Origin: Flavobacterium denitrificans DSM 15936
GTDB lineage: Bacteria; Bacteroidota; Bacteroidia; Flavobacteriales; Flavobacteriaceae
Reading direction: 5' to 3'
Assembly: GCF_000425445.1 (NCBI RefSeq)
Contig: NZ_AUDL01000004.1
Location: forward strand, 434,001-498,000
Length of the DNA stretch: 64,000 nucleotides
Made by a program: the position numbers and the translations under genes. The notes under the pieces were generated by a model that was not told where the DNA came from, made no database searches, and worked only from the letters and a program-made list of their open reading frames with translations. Positions 8,854 through 18,743 of this stretch are shown piece after piece. Position 1 is the stretch's first letter, and each line of letters opens with the position of its first letter.

Positions 8854-10528
8854 TTTGAGAAATTTTAATAGTTGGATCTGCAAAAGCACTTAATTGTTCG
8901 TATCCTACAAGCAGTTTGTTATAAGCCGCTACTTTATCTAATTGAGGGAAGTATTCTCCGTCAAAATCGCTTCCGATTTTTTGGCTCGCTTCGATTACGT
9001 TTGGATAAATTCCGGCTGCAACTGCTGCGTAAATTGCCGCTCCTAAAGCAGGTGTTTGATCTGAAGCCGCAACTTTAATTGGCTTGTTTAAAACATTCGC
9101 CAAAGTCTGCATGATAAAAGGAGACTTGCGAGCAACGCCACCAATACCGATAACGCTGTCGATTTTTACTCCTTCTTCTTCAAAACGATCTACGATTTTC
9201 TTTGCTCCAAAACAGATTGCGTTTACTAAAGCTTTAAAAATATGAGGCGCTTTTGTTCCTAAAGAAAGGTTTGAAATGGCACTTTTTACTTCCTGATTGG
9301 CATCTGGAGTTCTACGTCCGTTGATCCAGTCTAAAGCAATTGGAAGACTTTCTGAAACCGGAATTTTCTCCGCTTCTTTGGTCAATTCCACAATTAATTT
9401 ATCGCTGAATTCTTCTCTTAATTGTTCTTTTTGAGCATCATTTAAAAGTGATAAAGCACCTAACAAATGTTCCGTTGGCCACATTAATAATTCTTTGTAC
9501 CAAGCCAATAAATCGCCAAAAGCAGATTGTCCTGCTTCAAGACCAATAAAACCTGGAATTACTGAACCATCAACTTGTCCGCAGATTCCTCTAACAGTTT
9601 TAGTTCCGACTTCATCATACGAACCAACTAGAATATCACAAGTTGAAGTTCCCATAACACGAACTAAAGTGTTTTCTCCAATTTTTGCTCCAACAGCTCC
9701 AGAATGTGCGTCGAAAGTTCCAACAGCTACAACCGTATCTGTCGAAAGTCCTAAACGCTCTGCCCATTCTTTGCTTAAATTTCCTGCAACTAAATCAGAT
9801 GTATACGTTTCATCGTATAAGTTTCCGCGAAGTTGCGCCAAATACGGATGTAATTTTTCTAAGAATTCAACGGGAGGAAGTCCGTTCCAGTCGGTGTGCC
9901 ACATTGCTTTGTGACCTGCTGCGCAACGGCTTCTTTTGAAGGTTTTTAAATCTTTATCTTCAATTAATAAATACGTCATTAAATCACAGTGTTCCATCCA
10001 AGTATGGGCTGCATTTCGAACCGCTTCATCTTGTCTTGCAATGTGAAGGATTTTTGCCCAAAACCATTCTGATGAATAAATTCCGCCAACATATTTGGTA
10101 ACGTCTTCTCCGCCCCAGCTTACTGCTAGTTCGTTGATTTCGTTTGCTTCATTTATAGAAGTATGATCTTTCCATAAAACCATCATTGCATTTGGGTTTT
10201 CTTCGAAACCTTTTGTTAATGCTAATGGTGTTCCGTCTGCAGTAACTGGAACTGGAGAAGATCCTGTTGTATCAATACAGATGCCGCGAACCAATTTCGG
10301 ATCGACATTACTTTCTTTTACAACATTCTGAATTGTAATTTCTAAACCTTCAATATGATCTAAAGGATGCTGACGAAACTGATTGATCGATGCATCGCAA
10401 TATTGTTTGTTTTTCCATCTTTTATAATGAGAAACATTCGATGCCAGCTCTTGCCCATTTTCAGTGTCAATAAGCACCGCTCGAACAGAATCTGTTCCGT
10501 AGTCCAATCCTATTACGTAATTTTTCAT
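8837..10528 (-). CDS. araB: Ribulokinase
   Basis: It phosphorylates L-ribulose. It is an FGGY-family sugar kinase of 563 residues, the usual AraB size. The N-terminal MKNYVIGLDYGTDSVRAVLID carries the phosphate-binding loop, and the C-terminal GIGGVARKSPFIMQTLANVLNKPI is the second ATPase motif, with DQTPALGAAIYAAVAAG after it. It is the first gene of the operon, behind two AraR-like sites and an exact -7 box. Confidence 0.97.
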   Translation of the reverse strand: MKNYVIGLDYGTDSVRAVLIDTENGQELASNVSHYKRWKNKQYCDASINQFRQHPLDHIEGLEITIQNVVKESNVDPKLVRGICIDTTGSSPVPVTADGTPLALTKGFEENPNAMMVLWKDHTSINEANEINELAVSWGGEDVTKYVGGIYSSEWFWAKILHIARQDEAVRNAAHTWMEHCDLMTYLLIEDKDLKTFKRSRCAAGHKAMWHTDWNGLPPVEFLEKLHPYLAQLRGNLYDETYTSDLVAGNLSKEWAERLGLSTDTVVAVGTFDAHSGAVGAKIGENTLVRVMGTSTCDILVGSYDEVGTKTVRGICGQVDGSVIPGFIGLEAGQSAFGDLLAWYKELLMWPTEHLLGALSLLNDAQKEQLREEFSDKLIVELTKEAEKIPVSESLPIALDWINGRRTPDANQEVKSAISNLSLGTKAPHIFKALVNAICFGAKKIVDRFEEEGVKIDSVIGIGGVARKSPFIMQTLANVLNKPIKVAASDQTPALGAAIYAAVAAGIYPNVIEASQKIGSDFDGEYFPQLDKVAAYNKLLVGYEQLSAFADPTIKISQNEFSV

Positions 10529-10550
10529 TCTAAATTTGTTTTATTGTTCA

Positions 10551-10558
10551 CAAATATA
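10551..10558 (-). promoter_or_regulatory. -7 box of the araBDA-galM promoter
   Basis: The minus strand reads TATATTTG, an exact TAnnTTTG. It is 23 bp before the araB start, and the -33 region is covered by the operator at 10574-10594. Confidence 0.65.
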
Positions 10559-10573
10559 AATATAATTAATTTA

Positions 10574-10594
10574 TAAGTGTATAAAAAACACTTA
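10574..10594. promoter_or_regulatory. AraR-like operator 1 of araB
   Basis: TAAGTGT-ATAAAAA-ACACTTA is a perfect 7-7-7 inverted repeat. It overlaps where the -33 element should be, which suggests repression by blocking polymerase. Confidence 0.75.
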
Positions 10595-10663
10595 ATAAAA
10601 ACAAGCTTCTTTATTTTTACAAATAATGCATCAAAATCAAGTATTTTGAATCCAAAAAATCAA

Positions 10664-10684
10664 CAAACGTGTGATTTACACTTA
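10664..10684. promoter_or_regulatory. AraR-like operator 2 of araB
   Basis: Read on the minus strand it is TAAGTGT-AAATCAC-ACGTTTG, one mismatch from the common half-sites in this window. It is 90 bp from operator 1, so looping between the two is possible. Confidence 0.65.
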
Positions 10685-10695
10685 TTATCTTACGA

Positions 10696-12681
10696 TTATT
10701 TCATCTTAATTTTCAAAACTGTCACTGAGTACGCAGGAAAATCATATTGAACTTTGTTTCCACTTACTTTAAATTCGCTTTCTTTTGGGCTAATTTTGGT
10801 TGGGGCTTCAAAAGAATTCTCATCATTTATTCCATCACCTTTTAATGTAACTGCCTTTCCTTTTGCCTCTAATTTTGCTCCTTTTAAGTCGATAGAAACG
10901 TTTTGAGTCGAACTTGATGTATTTACAATTTTCAAGATTACTTCTTTCGTATTCACATCTTTTACTGCCGAAGCAAACAAATCATTTTGACCAATTACTG
11001 CTTTTCCATCTTTTGTAATGTTGATTAAATCGGTTCCTTTATTATTAGAAAACAATTTTTGTACATAATAATTTGGCGTTCCGTATGACTGCAAATTGTT
11101 GAACCAAATCATGTCTGGTGTCCATTGCCACCCGTCAACATGTGCCAATAAAGGTGCATAAGATGTCAAATGAACTACCTCTGCATTACGCTCCATTCCG
11201 GTCATGAAAGCCGCCTCAGAGAAAGCACATTCCCAGTTGTTTTTATTCTCCGGACTTGCAATGGCAACACTTTGTGCCGCATATTCTCCTGCGAAAATTT
11301 TTGGTCCTTTACGGTCGTAATTGTCATAACGCGTCACGTTTTTGCGGAACCAAGCTGGATCTTTGTAATAATGCTCGTCAACGATTTCAGCATTTAGGCT
11401 TTTTAGTTCTTTCATGCCGTAATCGAAATAATCTCCGTCAGGAAATGGGCCTGTTCCAGAAACAATCGTAATGTTTGGATATTTAGCTTTAATTGCTTTT
11501 TGGAATACTTTAAAACGCTCAATATAATCTGGCCCCCATTGCTCATTTCCAACTCCGATAAGTTTTAAATTGAATGGTTTTGGATGTCCCATATCTGATC
11601 TTAATTTACCCCAAGCTGTTGTAACATCTCCATTTGCAAATTCGATCAAGTCCAAAGCATCCTGCACGTATGGATCGATTTGATCCATCGGAACTAATTC
11701 TCCCGTATTGAATTGACATGCCATTCCACAGCTCAAAATTGGAAGCGGAGAAGCTCCAATATCTTCAGCAAGTTGGAAATATTCAAAAAATCCTAGACCA
11801 AAGCTTTGGAAATAGTCTGGTGCTGGTCTGTGTTTGAATTCCATGTTCCAACGGTTAACTGCTGTTTCTCTGTCTTCAACATTTCCAACTGATTTTTTCC
11901 ATTGGTAACGCTCTGCTAAAGTTCTTCCTTCAACAATACAGCCACCAGGAAAACGCAAAAATCCAGGTTTCAAATCGTATAATAATTGCACTAAATCAGC
12001 ACGCATTCCATTTTTTCTTCCTTTCCAAGTATCTTCAGGAAAAAGCGAAATATTATCTAAATCGATCACTCCATTTCCTTCAAAAGTAATTTTCAATTTT
12101 CCTTTTGCTTCCGTTGCTGAAGATGTTAATTGAGCCGTATAATTTGACCAATCCTTAGAAGTTGGAACAATTGAAGTTTCGCCCAAAACTTTGTTGTTTT
12201 TATCAATAAATTGGAATTTAATTTTTGAAATGTTTCCAGAAATTTTGGATGCTTTCAAAGACAAATTGTATTTCAAATCTTTTTTAAGCCCCATTCCTCT
12301 AAAGCCTTCATTAATCAACTCATAACCATTTGCATCGTTTATGGTAACTCTGCAGTAATTATGATTTGTCCCTTTTTGAGAATACTGGATCACATTTGCA
12401 ATTCCTGATTGCGTATTTAATTTATGACGGTCGCTGTTTGGCTCATTCCATCCCATCATTGGAAACTGAAATTCGAATGATCTGTTTTTAATCATTTCGG
12501 CATACAAACCGCCATCGGCTGCAAAATTGATATCTTCAAAAAATACTCCGTACATGGTAGGTTCAATTTTTGTTACTGTTTTTGCAACATCAACTTGAAG
12601 ATTATTTTTTTGTGCCGATGCATAAACGCCGCTCAGCAATAAACCGCAAAGGGTCATTTTTGTAATTAAATTGGACTTCAT
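10696..12681 (-). CDS. GH51 alpha-L-arabinofuranosidase with N-terminal carbohydrate-binding domain
   Basis: It releases terminal L-arabinofuranose from arabinan or arabinoxylan side chains. A signal peptide (ending ASAQ at about residue 24) sends it to the periplasm or outside. The N-terminal half includes a beta-sandwich like CBM4_9 (about 60-215). The TIM barrel follows, with acid/base Glu in LIGVGNEQWGPDY and nucleophile Glu in KIFAGEYAAQS, and a C-terminal beta domain. At 661 residues it belongs to the long GH51 subgroup. It is the last glycosidase in the PUL and has no obvious promoter of its own. Confidence 0.92.
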   Translation of the reverse strand: MKSNLITKMTLCGLLLSGVYASAQKNNLQVDVAKTVTKIEPTMYGVFFEDINFAADGGLYAEMIKNRSFEFQFPMMGWNEPNSDRHKLNTQSGIANVIQYSQKGTNHNYCRVTINDANGYELINEGFRGMGLKKDLKYNLSLKASKISGNISKIKFQFIDKNNKVLGETSIVPTSKDWSNYTAQLTSSATEAKGKLKITFEGNGVIDLDNISLFPEDTWKGRKNGMRADLVQLLYDLKPGFLRFPGGCIVEGRTLAERYQWKKSVGNVEDRETAVNRWNMEFKHRPAPDYFQSFGLGFFEYFQLAEDIGASPLPILSCGMACQFNTGELVPMDQIDPYVQDALDLIEFANGDVTTAWGKLRSDMGHPKPFNLKLIGVGNEQWGPDYIERFKVFQKAIKAKYPNITIVSGTGPFPDGDYFDYGMKELKSLNAEIVDEHYYKDPAWFRKNVTRYDNYDRKGPKIFAGEYAAQSVAIASPENKNNWECAFSEAAFMTGMERNAEVVHLTSYAPLLAHVDGWQWTPDMIWFNNLQSYGTPNYYVQKLFSNNKGTDLINITKDGKAVIGQNDLFASAVKDVNTKEVILKIVNTSSSTQNVSIDLKGAKLEAKGKAVTLKGDGINDENSFEAPTKISPKESEFKVSGNKVQYDFPAYSVTVLKIKMK

Positions 12682-12771
12682 TTTTTATTTATTTAAATGT
12701 GTTTTATGGCACGCTGATGACGCGGATAAAACGGGTTTTATTTTTGTTTATCTTTATTTCCTTACGTTAAA

Positions 12772-12816
12772 CCGGATTGAAATCCGGCCCTACAATATGA
12801 AACGTTCCTCTGGAAC
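12772..12816. repeat. Composite palindromic repeat
   Basis: Two back-to-back hairpins: CCGGATT-GA-AATCCGG (12772-12787) and GTTCC-TCT-GGAAC (12804-12816), the second followed by a T-run. It resembles a mobile REP-like element in the gap between two PUL glycosidases and could act as a partial terminator. Confidence 0.65.
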
Positions 12817-12855
12817 TTTTTTAAATCTTGCTTCTTGCCTCTTTTATCTATATTC

Positions 12856-14841
12856 TTAATTCTTATAATCCAACCAAACCTTCATTTTTCCTACGCCTCG
12901 ATTTGACCAAGAATAGTATGGAATTGCTTTGAATTTTTCGTTTTCGATTACGTTCACACCATTCAACAAATTCACTTCTTTTTTTACTTTGAAAGAATCT
13001 CCAGAAGCTACATTTATTTTATCAAAATTGGTTTTGTTGTCGATTTCTTCCACTGCGTAAACGATTGGGCCGTATTCTAGAGAAACTTTATTTTTATTCG
13101 TTTCAACTTTAGAATTGGTTTGAACTTCCTGAACTTCCATTGGGAAATTAAGCGCAATTTTGTCTCCTTTTTTCCAATTTCTATTGATGGTGAAATAGCC
13201 GTCTTGTTGCTGCACTGCTACCGCTTCTCCGTTTATTGTAATTGTTGCTCTTTGAGTTGAGGCTTTTTTATAGGTGTATAAATCCCCCGGCAGCACTTCA
13301 TTTCTTGCCCAGCCAGGAACGCGTAGTTTGATCGTAAATTGGCCTTCTTTTTTAGGGTTAACCGAGATTCCAACTTTTCCATTCCAAGGATAAGAAGTCT
13401 GTTGTGAAATCTGTAAATCGGTTTTTCCTAATTTGAAAGCTGAATTGCTTGAAGCATATAAATTTACGTATAAAACATCATTTGTTTTAGAATAAATCAA
13501 TCCCGGAATTGACGGAATAAAACGAATCAAATTCGTAGGACAGCAAGAACAGTCGAACCAAGCCTGACGTGTGCAAGAACCCCTGTTTGATTTATAAACG
13601 CCATCGGCTTCAAGCGCGTTTGGATAGAAAAACTCTTTTCCAGTCAATGAAATTCCTGAAATTAATCCGTTGTACATCGTTCTTTCAATCACATCAAAGT
13701 ATTGAGATTTACCATACAAACTATGTAATCTGTGGTTCCAATATACATCGCCAATTGCGGCACAAGTTTCGTTGTAAGCTGTTAAGTTTGGAAGCTCATA
13801 ATTAGTTCCAAAAGCTTCGCCGTCATGTCTTGAACCGATTCCGCCTGTGATGTACATTTTTTTGTTCACCATATTATTCCATAAATTATTTACGGCATTT
13901 TCATATGATTTGTCTTTTGTCATCGCAGCGATATCTGTCATTCCAGCGTACATATACACCGCGCGAACTGCATGACCAACCACTTCGTTTTGCTGAATTA
14001 CTGGAATATGATCCTGTGCATATTCACCGTATAATTTATGATTGTTCGGATTTCCGCGATTGTCTAAAAAGTATTTCGCCAATTTTAAATAATCTTCTTT
14101 TCCGGTAATTTGATACAATTTGATCAAACCTGTTTCAATAATCTGATGTCCTGGAACACCTTTTACCTGACCTGGACCGTCGCCAAAAGTTTTCACAAAC
14201 AAATCGGCATTTTTGATCGCAATGTCAAGGAAATTTCTTTTTCCAGTTGCTTCATAATGTACCACCGCAGCTTCAATTAAATGTCCTGCATTATAACATT
14301 CGTGACTAATTTGTAATGATTCCCAACGTTTTCCTTCAATAACAGGAACCCACGTTGCTGGCGGTTTTGCAGGATTGATTGTTCTCCAAGTTGTCAAATA
14401 ACCATCAGCTTCTTGGCCAATTTTTACAATGGCAATCAACGAATCTAGAACTCTTTCCAGTTTCGGATTTGGAGCAGAAATTAAAGTATTCGATGCGCCT
14501 TCAATTATTTTGTAAACATCGGTATCATCAAAAGGCATTTCGCCTCTTACTGTTCCCGTTTTTTGTTTTCCTGCGATTAAGAAATTCTCAAAACGACCTT
14601 CTTCATTACATTTTTGAATAGCGTAAGCAATTGTAACTTCCTGCACTCTCTTAATAATTGGCAACCAAAAAGAATCGTTCAATTTTACATTTTGGATGTT
14701 GACTGGTTCAATTTGATATCCTGCTTTTAATACCGAAGTTTTATCCGACGGCTGTACAGAATTGTTTTTGGTTTCTTTACAGGAAACCAAAATCAAAACC
14801 GAGAGGAAAATGGTAGTAATTGGAAAGGTAAATTTTTTCAT
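12856..14841 (-). CDS. GH127 beta-L-arabinofuranosidase (DUF1680)
   Basis: GH127 enzymes remove beta-L-arabinofuranose through an unusual zinc-bound cysteine nucleophile. The family signature is intact: CSCCPTNL (Cys431, 433, 434) and the zinc-side NETCAAIG with Glu358. An (alpha/alpha)6 barrel fills about residues 45-450, followed by beta-sandwich domains. A lipoprotein signal with Cys21 (LVSCKE) places it on a membrane facing the periplasm or surface. Together with GH43 and GH51 it lets the locus handle both anomers of arabinose. Confidence 0.93.
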   Translation of the reverse strand: MKKFTFPITTIFLSVLILVSCKETKNNSVQPSDKTSVLKAGYQIEPVNIQNVKLNDSFWLPIIKRVQEVTIAYAIQKCNEEGRFENFLIAGKQKTGTVRGEMPFDDTDVYKIIEGASNTLISAPNPKLERVLDSLIAIVKIGQEADGYLTTWRTINPAKPPATWVPVIEGKRWESLQISHECYNAGHLIEAAVVHYEATGKRNFLDIAIKNADLFVKTFGDGPGQVKGVPGHQIIETGLIKLYQITGKEDYLKLAKYFLDNRGNPNNHKLYGEYAQDHIPVIQQNEVVGHAVRAVYMYAGMTDIAAMTKDKSYENAVNNLWNNMVNKKMYITGGIGSRHDGEAFGTNYELPNLTAYNETCAAIGDVYWNHRLHSLYGKSQYFDVIERTMYNGLISGISLTGKEFFYPNALEADGVYKSNRGSCTRQAWFDCSCCPTNLIRFIPSIPGLIYSKTNDVLYVNLYASSNSAFKLGKTDLQISQQTSYPWNGKVGISVNPKKEGQFTIKLRVPGWARNEVLPGDLYTYKKASTQRATITINGEAVAVQQQDGYFTINRNWKKGDKIALNFPMEVQEVQTNSKVETNKNKVSLEYGPIVYAVEEIDNKTNFDKINVASGDSFKVKKEVNLLNGVNVIENEKFKAIPYYSWSNRGVGKMKVWLDYKN

Positions 14842-14855
14842 TGTATTGGATTATT

Positions 14856-15836
14856 CTATTTTAAAACGGGCCATAAATCAGCATCCCATTGCATTTCTTT
14901 GACTACTAATCTTGGTGTTCCGTTTGATTTTTTTTCATAAGCATGATAGAAAATATAATCTTTGCCATCAAACGTATAAGCACTGTTATGGCCTACGCCA
15001 AAGTAATTTTCATCGCCTTGAACTACAATACTTCCACCGCCTTCGGTTAATAATTTTCCATCTTTATCGACATAAGGTCCTGTTGCATTTTTGGATCTTC
15101 CAACGACAACTTTATACGTGCTTTTTTCTCCACGGCAACATAAATCCCAAGAAAGAAATTGATAATAATAACCGTTTTTCTTAAAGATAAATGGAGCTTC
15201 GAGCGCGCCATCACCCGGATCAGAATCGGCTAATTCAAAAGTTCTTTTACGTTTTGAAATTGTATGCCATTCCTGAGGCTGAGCAATCGACTTTAAATCG
15301 GGATTTAATTTTACCATTTTTAATCCTTCCCAAAAAGAACCGAATGAAAGCCAAGGCGTATTGTTTTCATCGAAGATTAAATTCGGATCAATGGCATTCC
15401 ACATATCACGGTTTGGCTGTGACTGAATAACAATTCCCTGATCGACCCATTTGTAATTTTTATCCTTTGGATCTAAAGTCGTATTGGTCGCAACACCAAT
15501 CGCCGAAGTATTTTTGGCGAAAGCCGAAACCGAATAATACAGGTAATAAACATTGTTATGAAATGAAATATCCGGCGCCCAAATATGATTTTTGAAATCG
15601 GCTGCAACGCCATCTGCCCAAACTGGTTTTTCTTTGAAAACCTGAGGCTGTTTGTCCCATTTTTTTAAATCTTTTGAGCTGAAAACACTAATTCCGTTTC
15701 CAGTGCAATACAAATAATAGGTGTCTTTTTGCTTGATAACAACCGGATCGTGAACTACAATTTCCTGTGCAAAAGAGACTGAAGCAATCAGCATCAAAAA
15801 ACCAGAAATTGTATGTTTTATATTTTTGTAAACCAT
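14856..15836 (-). CDS. GH43 arabinosidase (arabinan endo- or exo-type)
   Basis: A five-bladed beta-propeller enzyme of 326 residues, about 300 after a signal peptide ending SFAQ. The catalytic base Asp is in IVVHDPVV, and WNAIDPNLIF carries the Asp that tunes pKa. The acid Glu is probably in GALEAPFIF. The order HDP - APDISFHN - IDPNLIF - EAPF is typical of endo-1,5-alpha-L-arabinanases and close relatives. It is likely periplasmic. It lies 15 bp upstream of the GH127 gene on the same strand. Confidence 0.9.
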   Translation of the reverse strand: MVYKNIKHTISGFLMLIASVSFAQEIVVHDPVVIKQKDTYYLYCTGNGISVFSSKDLKKWDKQPQVFKEKPVWADGVAADFKNHIWAPDISFHNNVYYLYYSVSAFAKNTSAIGVATNTTLDPKDKNYKWVDQGIVIQSQPNRDMWNAIDPNLIFDENNTPWLSFGSFWEGLKMVKLNPDLKSIAQPQEWHTISKRKRTFELADSDPGDGALEAPFIFKKNGYYYQFLSWDLCCRGEKSTYKVVVGRSKNATGPYVDKDGKLLTEGGGSIVVQGDENYFGVGHNSAYTFDGKDYIFYHAYEKKSNGTPRLVVKEMQWDADLWPVLK

Positions 15837-15978
15837 ATTTATTAATATTTTTTCACCATATAAGTGATGTAAGGAAATTTAAGTTTTGTGTTGACTGAAA
15901 ACTTTTTTAAATCATATAAGCTAAAACTGTAAACTGCGACTGTGACTGAATACTAAAAACCTGAACACTGAACACTAA

Positions 15979-16923
15979 CTACTGAATTCCTTCAGATGTC
16001 ATTACAACACGTTTCATTGTTCCGTCTTTGTTATAATATAATTTGTCTACACAAACTGATCTTCTAAAACTTCCTCCGTGTGGAATTGACGCTCCGTTGT
16101 GATAAATGAAATACGACTGCCCTTTAAAATCAATTATCGATTGATGATTTGTGTTGCTGTTTCCGGCTAATTCATTCAAAATCCCTTTAAATTCCCATGG
16201 CCCAGTAATTGATTTGCTCATCGCATAGGCAATTTTTTCTGGAAATTCGTAAGCGTATGACAAATAATACCAGTCTTTATGTTTGTGAATCCACGGCGCT
16301 TCTGTAAAATTTGGCAATTTTATGTGATGAATTTCTCCGTCGATTTCCGTCATATTTTCTTTTAATTTTGCATAATGGCAGGCTGTATTTCCCCAAAACA
16401 AATAAGCTTGTCCGTCATTATCGATATAAACCGTAGGATCAATATCATCCCAGCTTATATCGGTATATTTGGTCATATCATTTGTAATCAAGGCTTTTCC
16501 TAAAGCATCTTTAAAAGGTCCAATTGGGCTATCTGAAACCGCAACACCAATAGATTTTCCATGAATTGTTCCGTGTTCAACCGTTACGTACCAATAAAAC
16601 TTCCCATTTCTTTCAATTACTTGCGAAGCCCATGCATCACTTTTTGCCCATTTAAAATCGGTTACTTTTAAAGGTACGGGATGCGATTCCCATTTTTTCA
16701 TGTCCGACGAAGAATAGACAACCCATTCGTTCATCTTATAAAAATTAAAATCATTTGGCGCTTCATCATGACCGGCGTATAAATACACTTTGTCTTTATA
16801 AACCAATGCCGCAGGATCACCTGTATATTGATCCTTAATAATTGGATTATTGAATTTTACCGATTGTGCATTTCCTGCTATCGATAAGAATAAAATAGAA
16901 AGGCTTGTAAATAGGTTCTTCAT
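15979..16923 (-). CDS. GH43 glycosidase
   Basis: A GH43 beta-propeller protein, probably an arabinofuranosidase or xylosidase. The catalytic Asp lies in YTGDPAALVYKDKVYLYAG, the pKa-modulating Asp in WDDIDPTVYIDNDGQ, and the acid Glu in FTEAPWIHK. I start at the ATG at 16923, giving a clean signal peptide (MKNLFTSLSILF to GNAQ); the open frame runs to 17004 but that extension is built from a 16-bp palindromic repeat (16945-16960) and is not likely translated. Exact substrate cannot be read from sequence. Confidence 0.9.
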   Translation of the reverse strand: MKNLFTSLSILFLSIAGNAQSVKFNNPIIKDQYTGDPAALVYKDKVYLYAGHDEAPNDFNFYKMNEWVVYSSSDMKKWESHPVPLKVTDFKWAKSDAWASQVIERNGKFYWYVTVEHGTIHGKSIGVAVSDSPIGPFKDALGKALITNDMTKYTDISWDDIDPTVYIDNDGQAYLFWGNTACHYAKLKENMTEIDGEIHHIKLPNFTEAPWIHKHKDWYYLSYAYEFPEKIAYAMSKSITGPWEFKGILNELAGNSNTNHQSIIDFKGQSYFIYHNGASIPHGGSFRRSVCVDKLYYNKDGTMKRVVMTSEGIQ

Positions 16924-16944
16924 TATCATTTTTTTTTTGCCACT

Positions 16945-16960
16945 CCCGATAGCTATCGGG
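16945..16960. repeat. 16-bp palindrome CCCGATAGCTATCGGG
   Basis: It is identical to the copies at 2086, 55796 and 55959 and sits just upstream of a GH43 start codon. Confidence 0.85.
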
Positions 16961-17068
16961 ATGCACAAATTTTCTCGAATTTTAATTTGTTGGAATTTGT
17001 ACAATTCGTGGCTTATTTTTTCTCTCGCAGATTGAGCAGATTTTTATTCTAGAATTTTAAAAAATTGT

Positions 17069-17112
17069 AATTTTCTAATTTTCTAATTTTCTAATTTTCT
17101 AATTTTCTAATT
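17069..17112. repeat. Tandem repeat of 8-bp unit AATTTTCT
   Basis: Five exact units (17069-17108) plus a half unit. The stop codon of the GH43 gene at 17107-18732 lies inside the array, so copy-number change could move the end of that protein. Confidence 0.85.
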
Positions 17113-18732
17113 AATCTTTTTACCCCAAACAGGCAATCCAGCTGCGGTGTATCCAGAATAACTCAAGGTTACTTTTCTTGTGGCTAATTCCCAATCCCAA
17201 GAATCAGAAACGTTGCATTTTACTCCGTTAACCGTTAATACTTTTTTAGTACTGTCGTATGACCACGTTCCTGTTGCATCGCCGCTTACTTTTTTATCGG
17301 CAGTCAAATAAATTGTTCCTGATTTTTGCATGGTTTTGTATTGGTAATTCATTGTAATCTGTTCCCAAGTTCCAATGAAATTTGCGTCACTTATAGTCGT
17401 TGCGGGAACTCCTGCATAACGCTCAGCTTCAACAACTGGCCAACCATCTTCGGTCCACTGAATGGCACGAACATGTCCCATCATTACGGCATTTGAAACT
17501 GCAATTCCAGGAACACCTTCTGGCAAACGTGCCTGAGATGCATAATACCATTGTTTTGTCTCTGGATTTTGGAAAACGGCACAATGTGCAAACCCAACCC
17601 AACCCGTATGATTTTTAAATTGGTACGGATGTGTTACCATTGGATAACATTCAGCACCATTTGTAATACTGCTTCCGCTGATGGTCAAATAAGGTCCGAG
17701 AATATTTTTTGAACGAGCCACACGCGTGTTATACGCAACTGATAATTCATCATAAGCCAAGAACAAATAATAATACTGTGTGTCTGGATTATAGATGATT
17801 TCTGGTCCTTCAAGTGCTTGCCAACGATTTGTACTGATGTTTCCTCGGCCTGCAATTCGGGTTCCGTAATCGTCGATGGTTTTTAATTTAGCTGGTTTTC
17901 CTGTTGCCGGATCCAGTTTTAAAGCTGCAATTCCAGAATGCCAAGAACCATAAATTAAATATTGATCACCTTCGGGAGTCTGAATAAAACTTGGATCGAT
18001 GGCGTTGAATTTAAAATAAGCATCCCAATCGTTTCCTCCGTTTCGAACATAACTTTTTACACCATCTGGTTCAGAGCAAACTACCATTCCTTTATCAACC
18101 CAATTATTTGAAGCCAAATCATCTGTTTCGGCCAAACCAATAAAAGCGCGTTCTGACCATGAAGTATTGGTGTCTGTTCCCACAATTGGATTAGTAACAA
18201 CAATGCTATAATACATTCTAAATTTGTTGCCCACTTTACGAACGCAAGGCGCCCAATATCCGTAACTCGGATTTGTGATTGGAGGAAGGGCCGGATTCAT
18301 TCTTGCTCTTTTATTATTCAAAGAATCCTTAACCCAAGCCGGAGCTGTAGTCATTGAAGATCCCATGAATTCCCAATTGATTAAATCTTTTGATCTTCTG
18401 TAAAAGAAATGTCCGTTTCCTTCGTGTGCATTTCCATAAGAAGCATCGGTTTGGTACATATAATAATAGTCTCCAGATTTTTCGACCGATGGATCATGTA
18501 CGTTGGCCAAATTCCATTGCGATCTGCTTCCCCAACTTGAAATTGAAGTATAATTATCTGCATAAGTTGGCCCCGGAAAAGCCGGTGTAATCACTGGCGG
18601 ATCAACCACTACCGGCGGATCTGGAGTTACAGGTGTATCAGGACTGTCGCTTGAACAGCCAAACACCAATAACGCGCCTAAAAACATTCCGATATACGGC
18701 AGTGTTTTTAGAATGGAATTCGATTTTTTCAT
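17107..18732 (-). CDS. GH43 extracellular arabinanase lipoprotein
   Basis: A probable endo-alpha-1,5-L-arabinanase at the cell surface. A lipoprotein signal has Cys26 (VFGCSSDSP) followed by a Pro-rich linker of TPVTPDPPVV type, typical of surface-exposed Bacteroidota lipoproteins. The propeller (about 65-430) has catalytic Asp in LANVHDPSVEKSG, a second Asp in NAIDPSFIQ and Glu in LEGPEIIY. A C-terminal beta domain (about 450-541, starting FIGTWEQITM) resembles the extra domain of long extracellular GH43 arabinanases. It likely starts arabinan breakdown outside the cell. Confidence 0.9.
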   Translation of the reverse strand: MKKSNSILKTLPYIGMFLGALLVFGCSSDSPDTPVTPDPPVVVDPPVITPAFPGPTYADNYTSISSWGSRSQWNLANVHDPSVEKSGDYYYMYQTDASYGNAHEGNGHFFYRRSKDLINWEFMGSSMTTAPAWVKDSLNNKRARMNPALPPITNPSYGYWAPCVRKVGNKFRMYYSIVVTNPIVGTDTNTSWSERAFIGLAETDDLASNNWVDKGMVVCSEPDGVKSYVRNGGNDWDAYFKFNAIDPSFIQTPEGDQYLIYGSWHSGIAALKLDPATGKPAKLKTIDDYGTRIAGRGNISTNRWQALEGPEIIYNPDTQYYYLFLAYDELSVAYNTRVARSKNILGPYLTISGSSITNGAECYPMVTHPYQFKNHTGWVGFAHCAVFQNPETKQWYYASQARLPEGVPGIAVSNAVMMGHVRAIQWTEDGWPVVEAERYAGVPATTISDANFIGTWEQITMNYQYKTMQKSGTIYLTADKKVSGDATGTWSYDSTKKVLTVNGVKCNVSDSWDWELATRKVTLSYSGYTAAGLPVWGKKIN

Positions 18733-18743
18733 GTTTTATCTTT

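Noticed and set aside
9495..9914. 139-codon frame opposite to araB
   Set aside because: It is entirely antisense within the strongly supported araB gene, without start-site or domain support.
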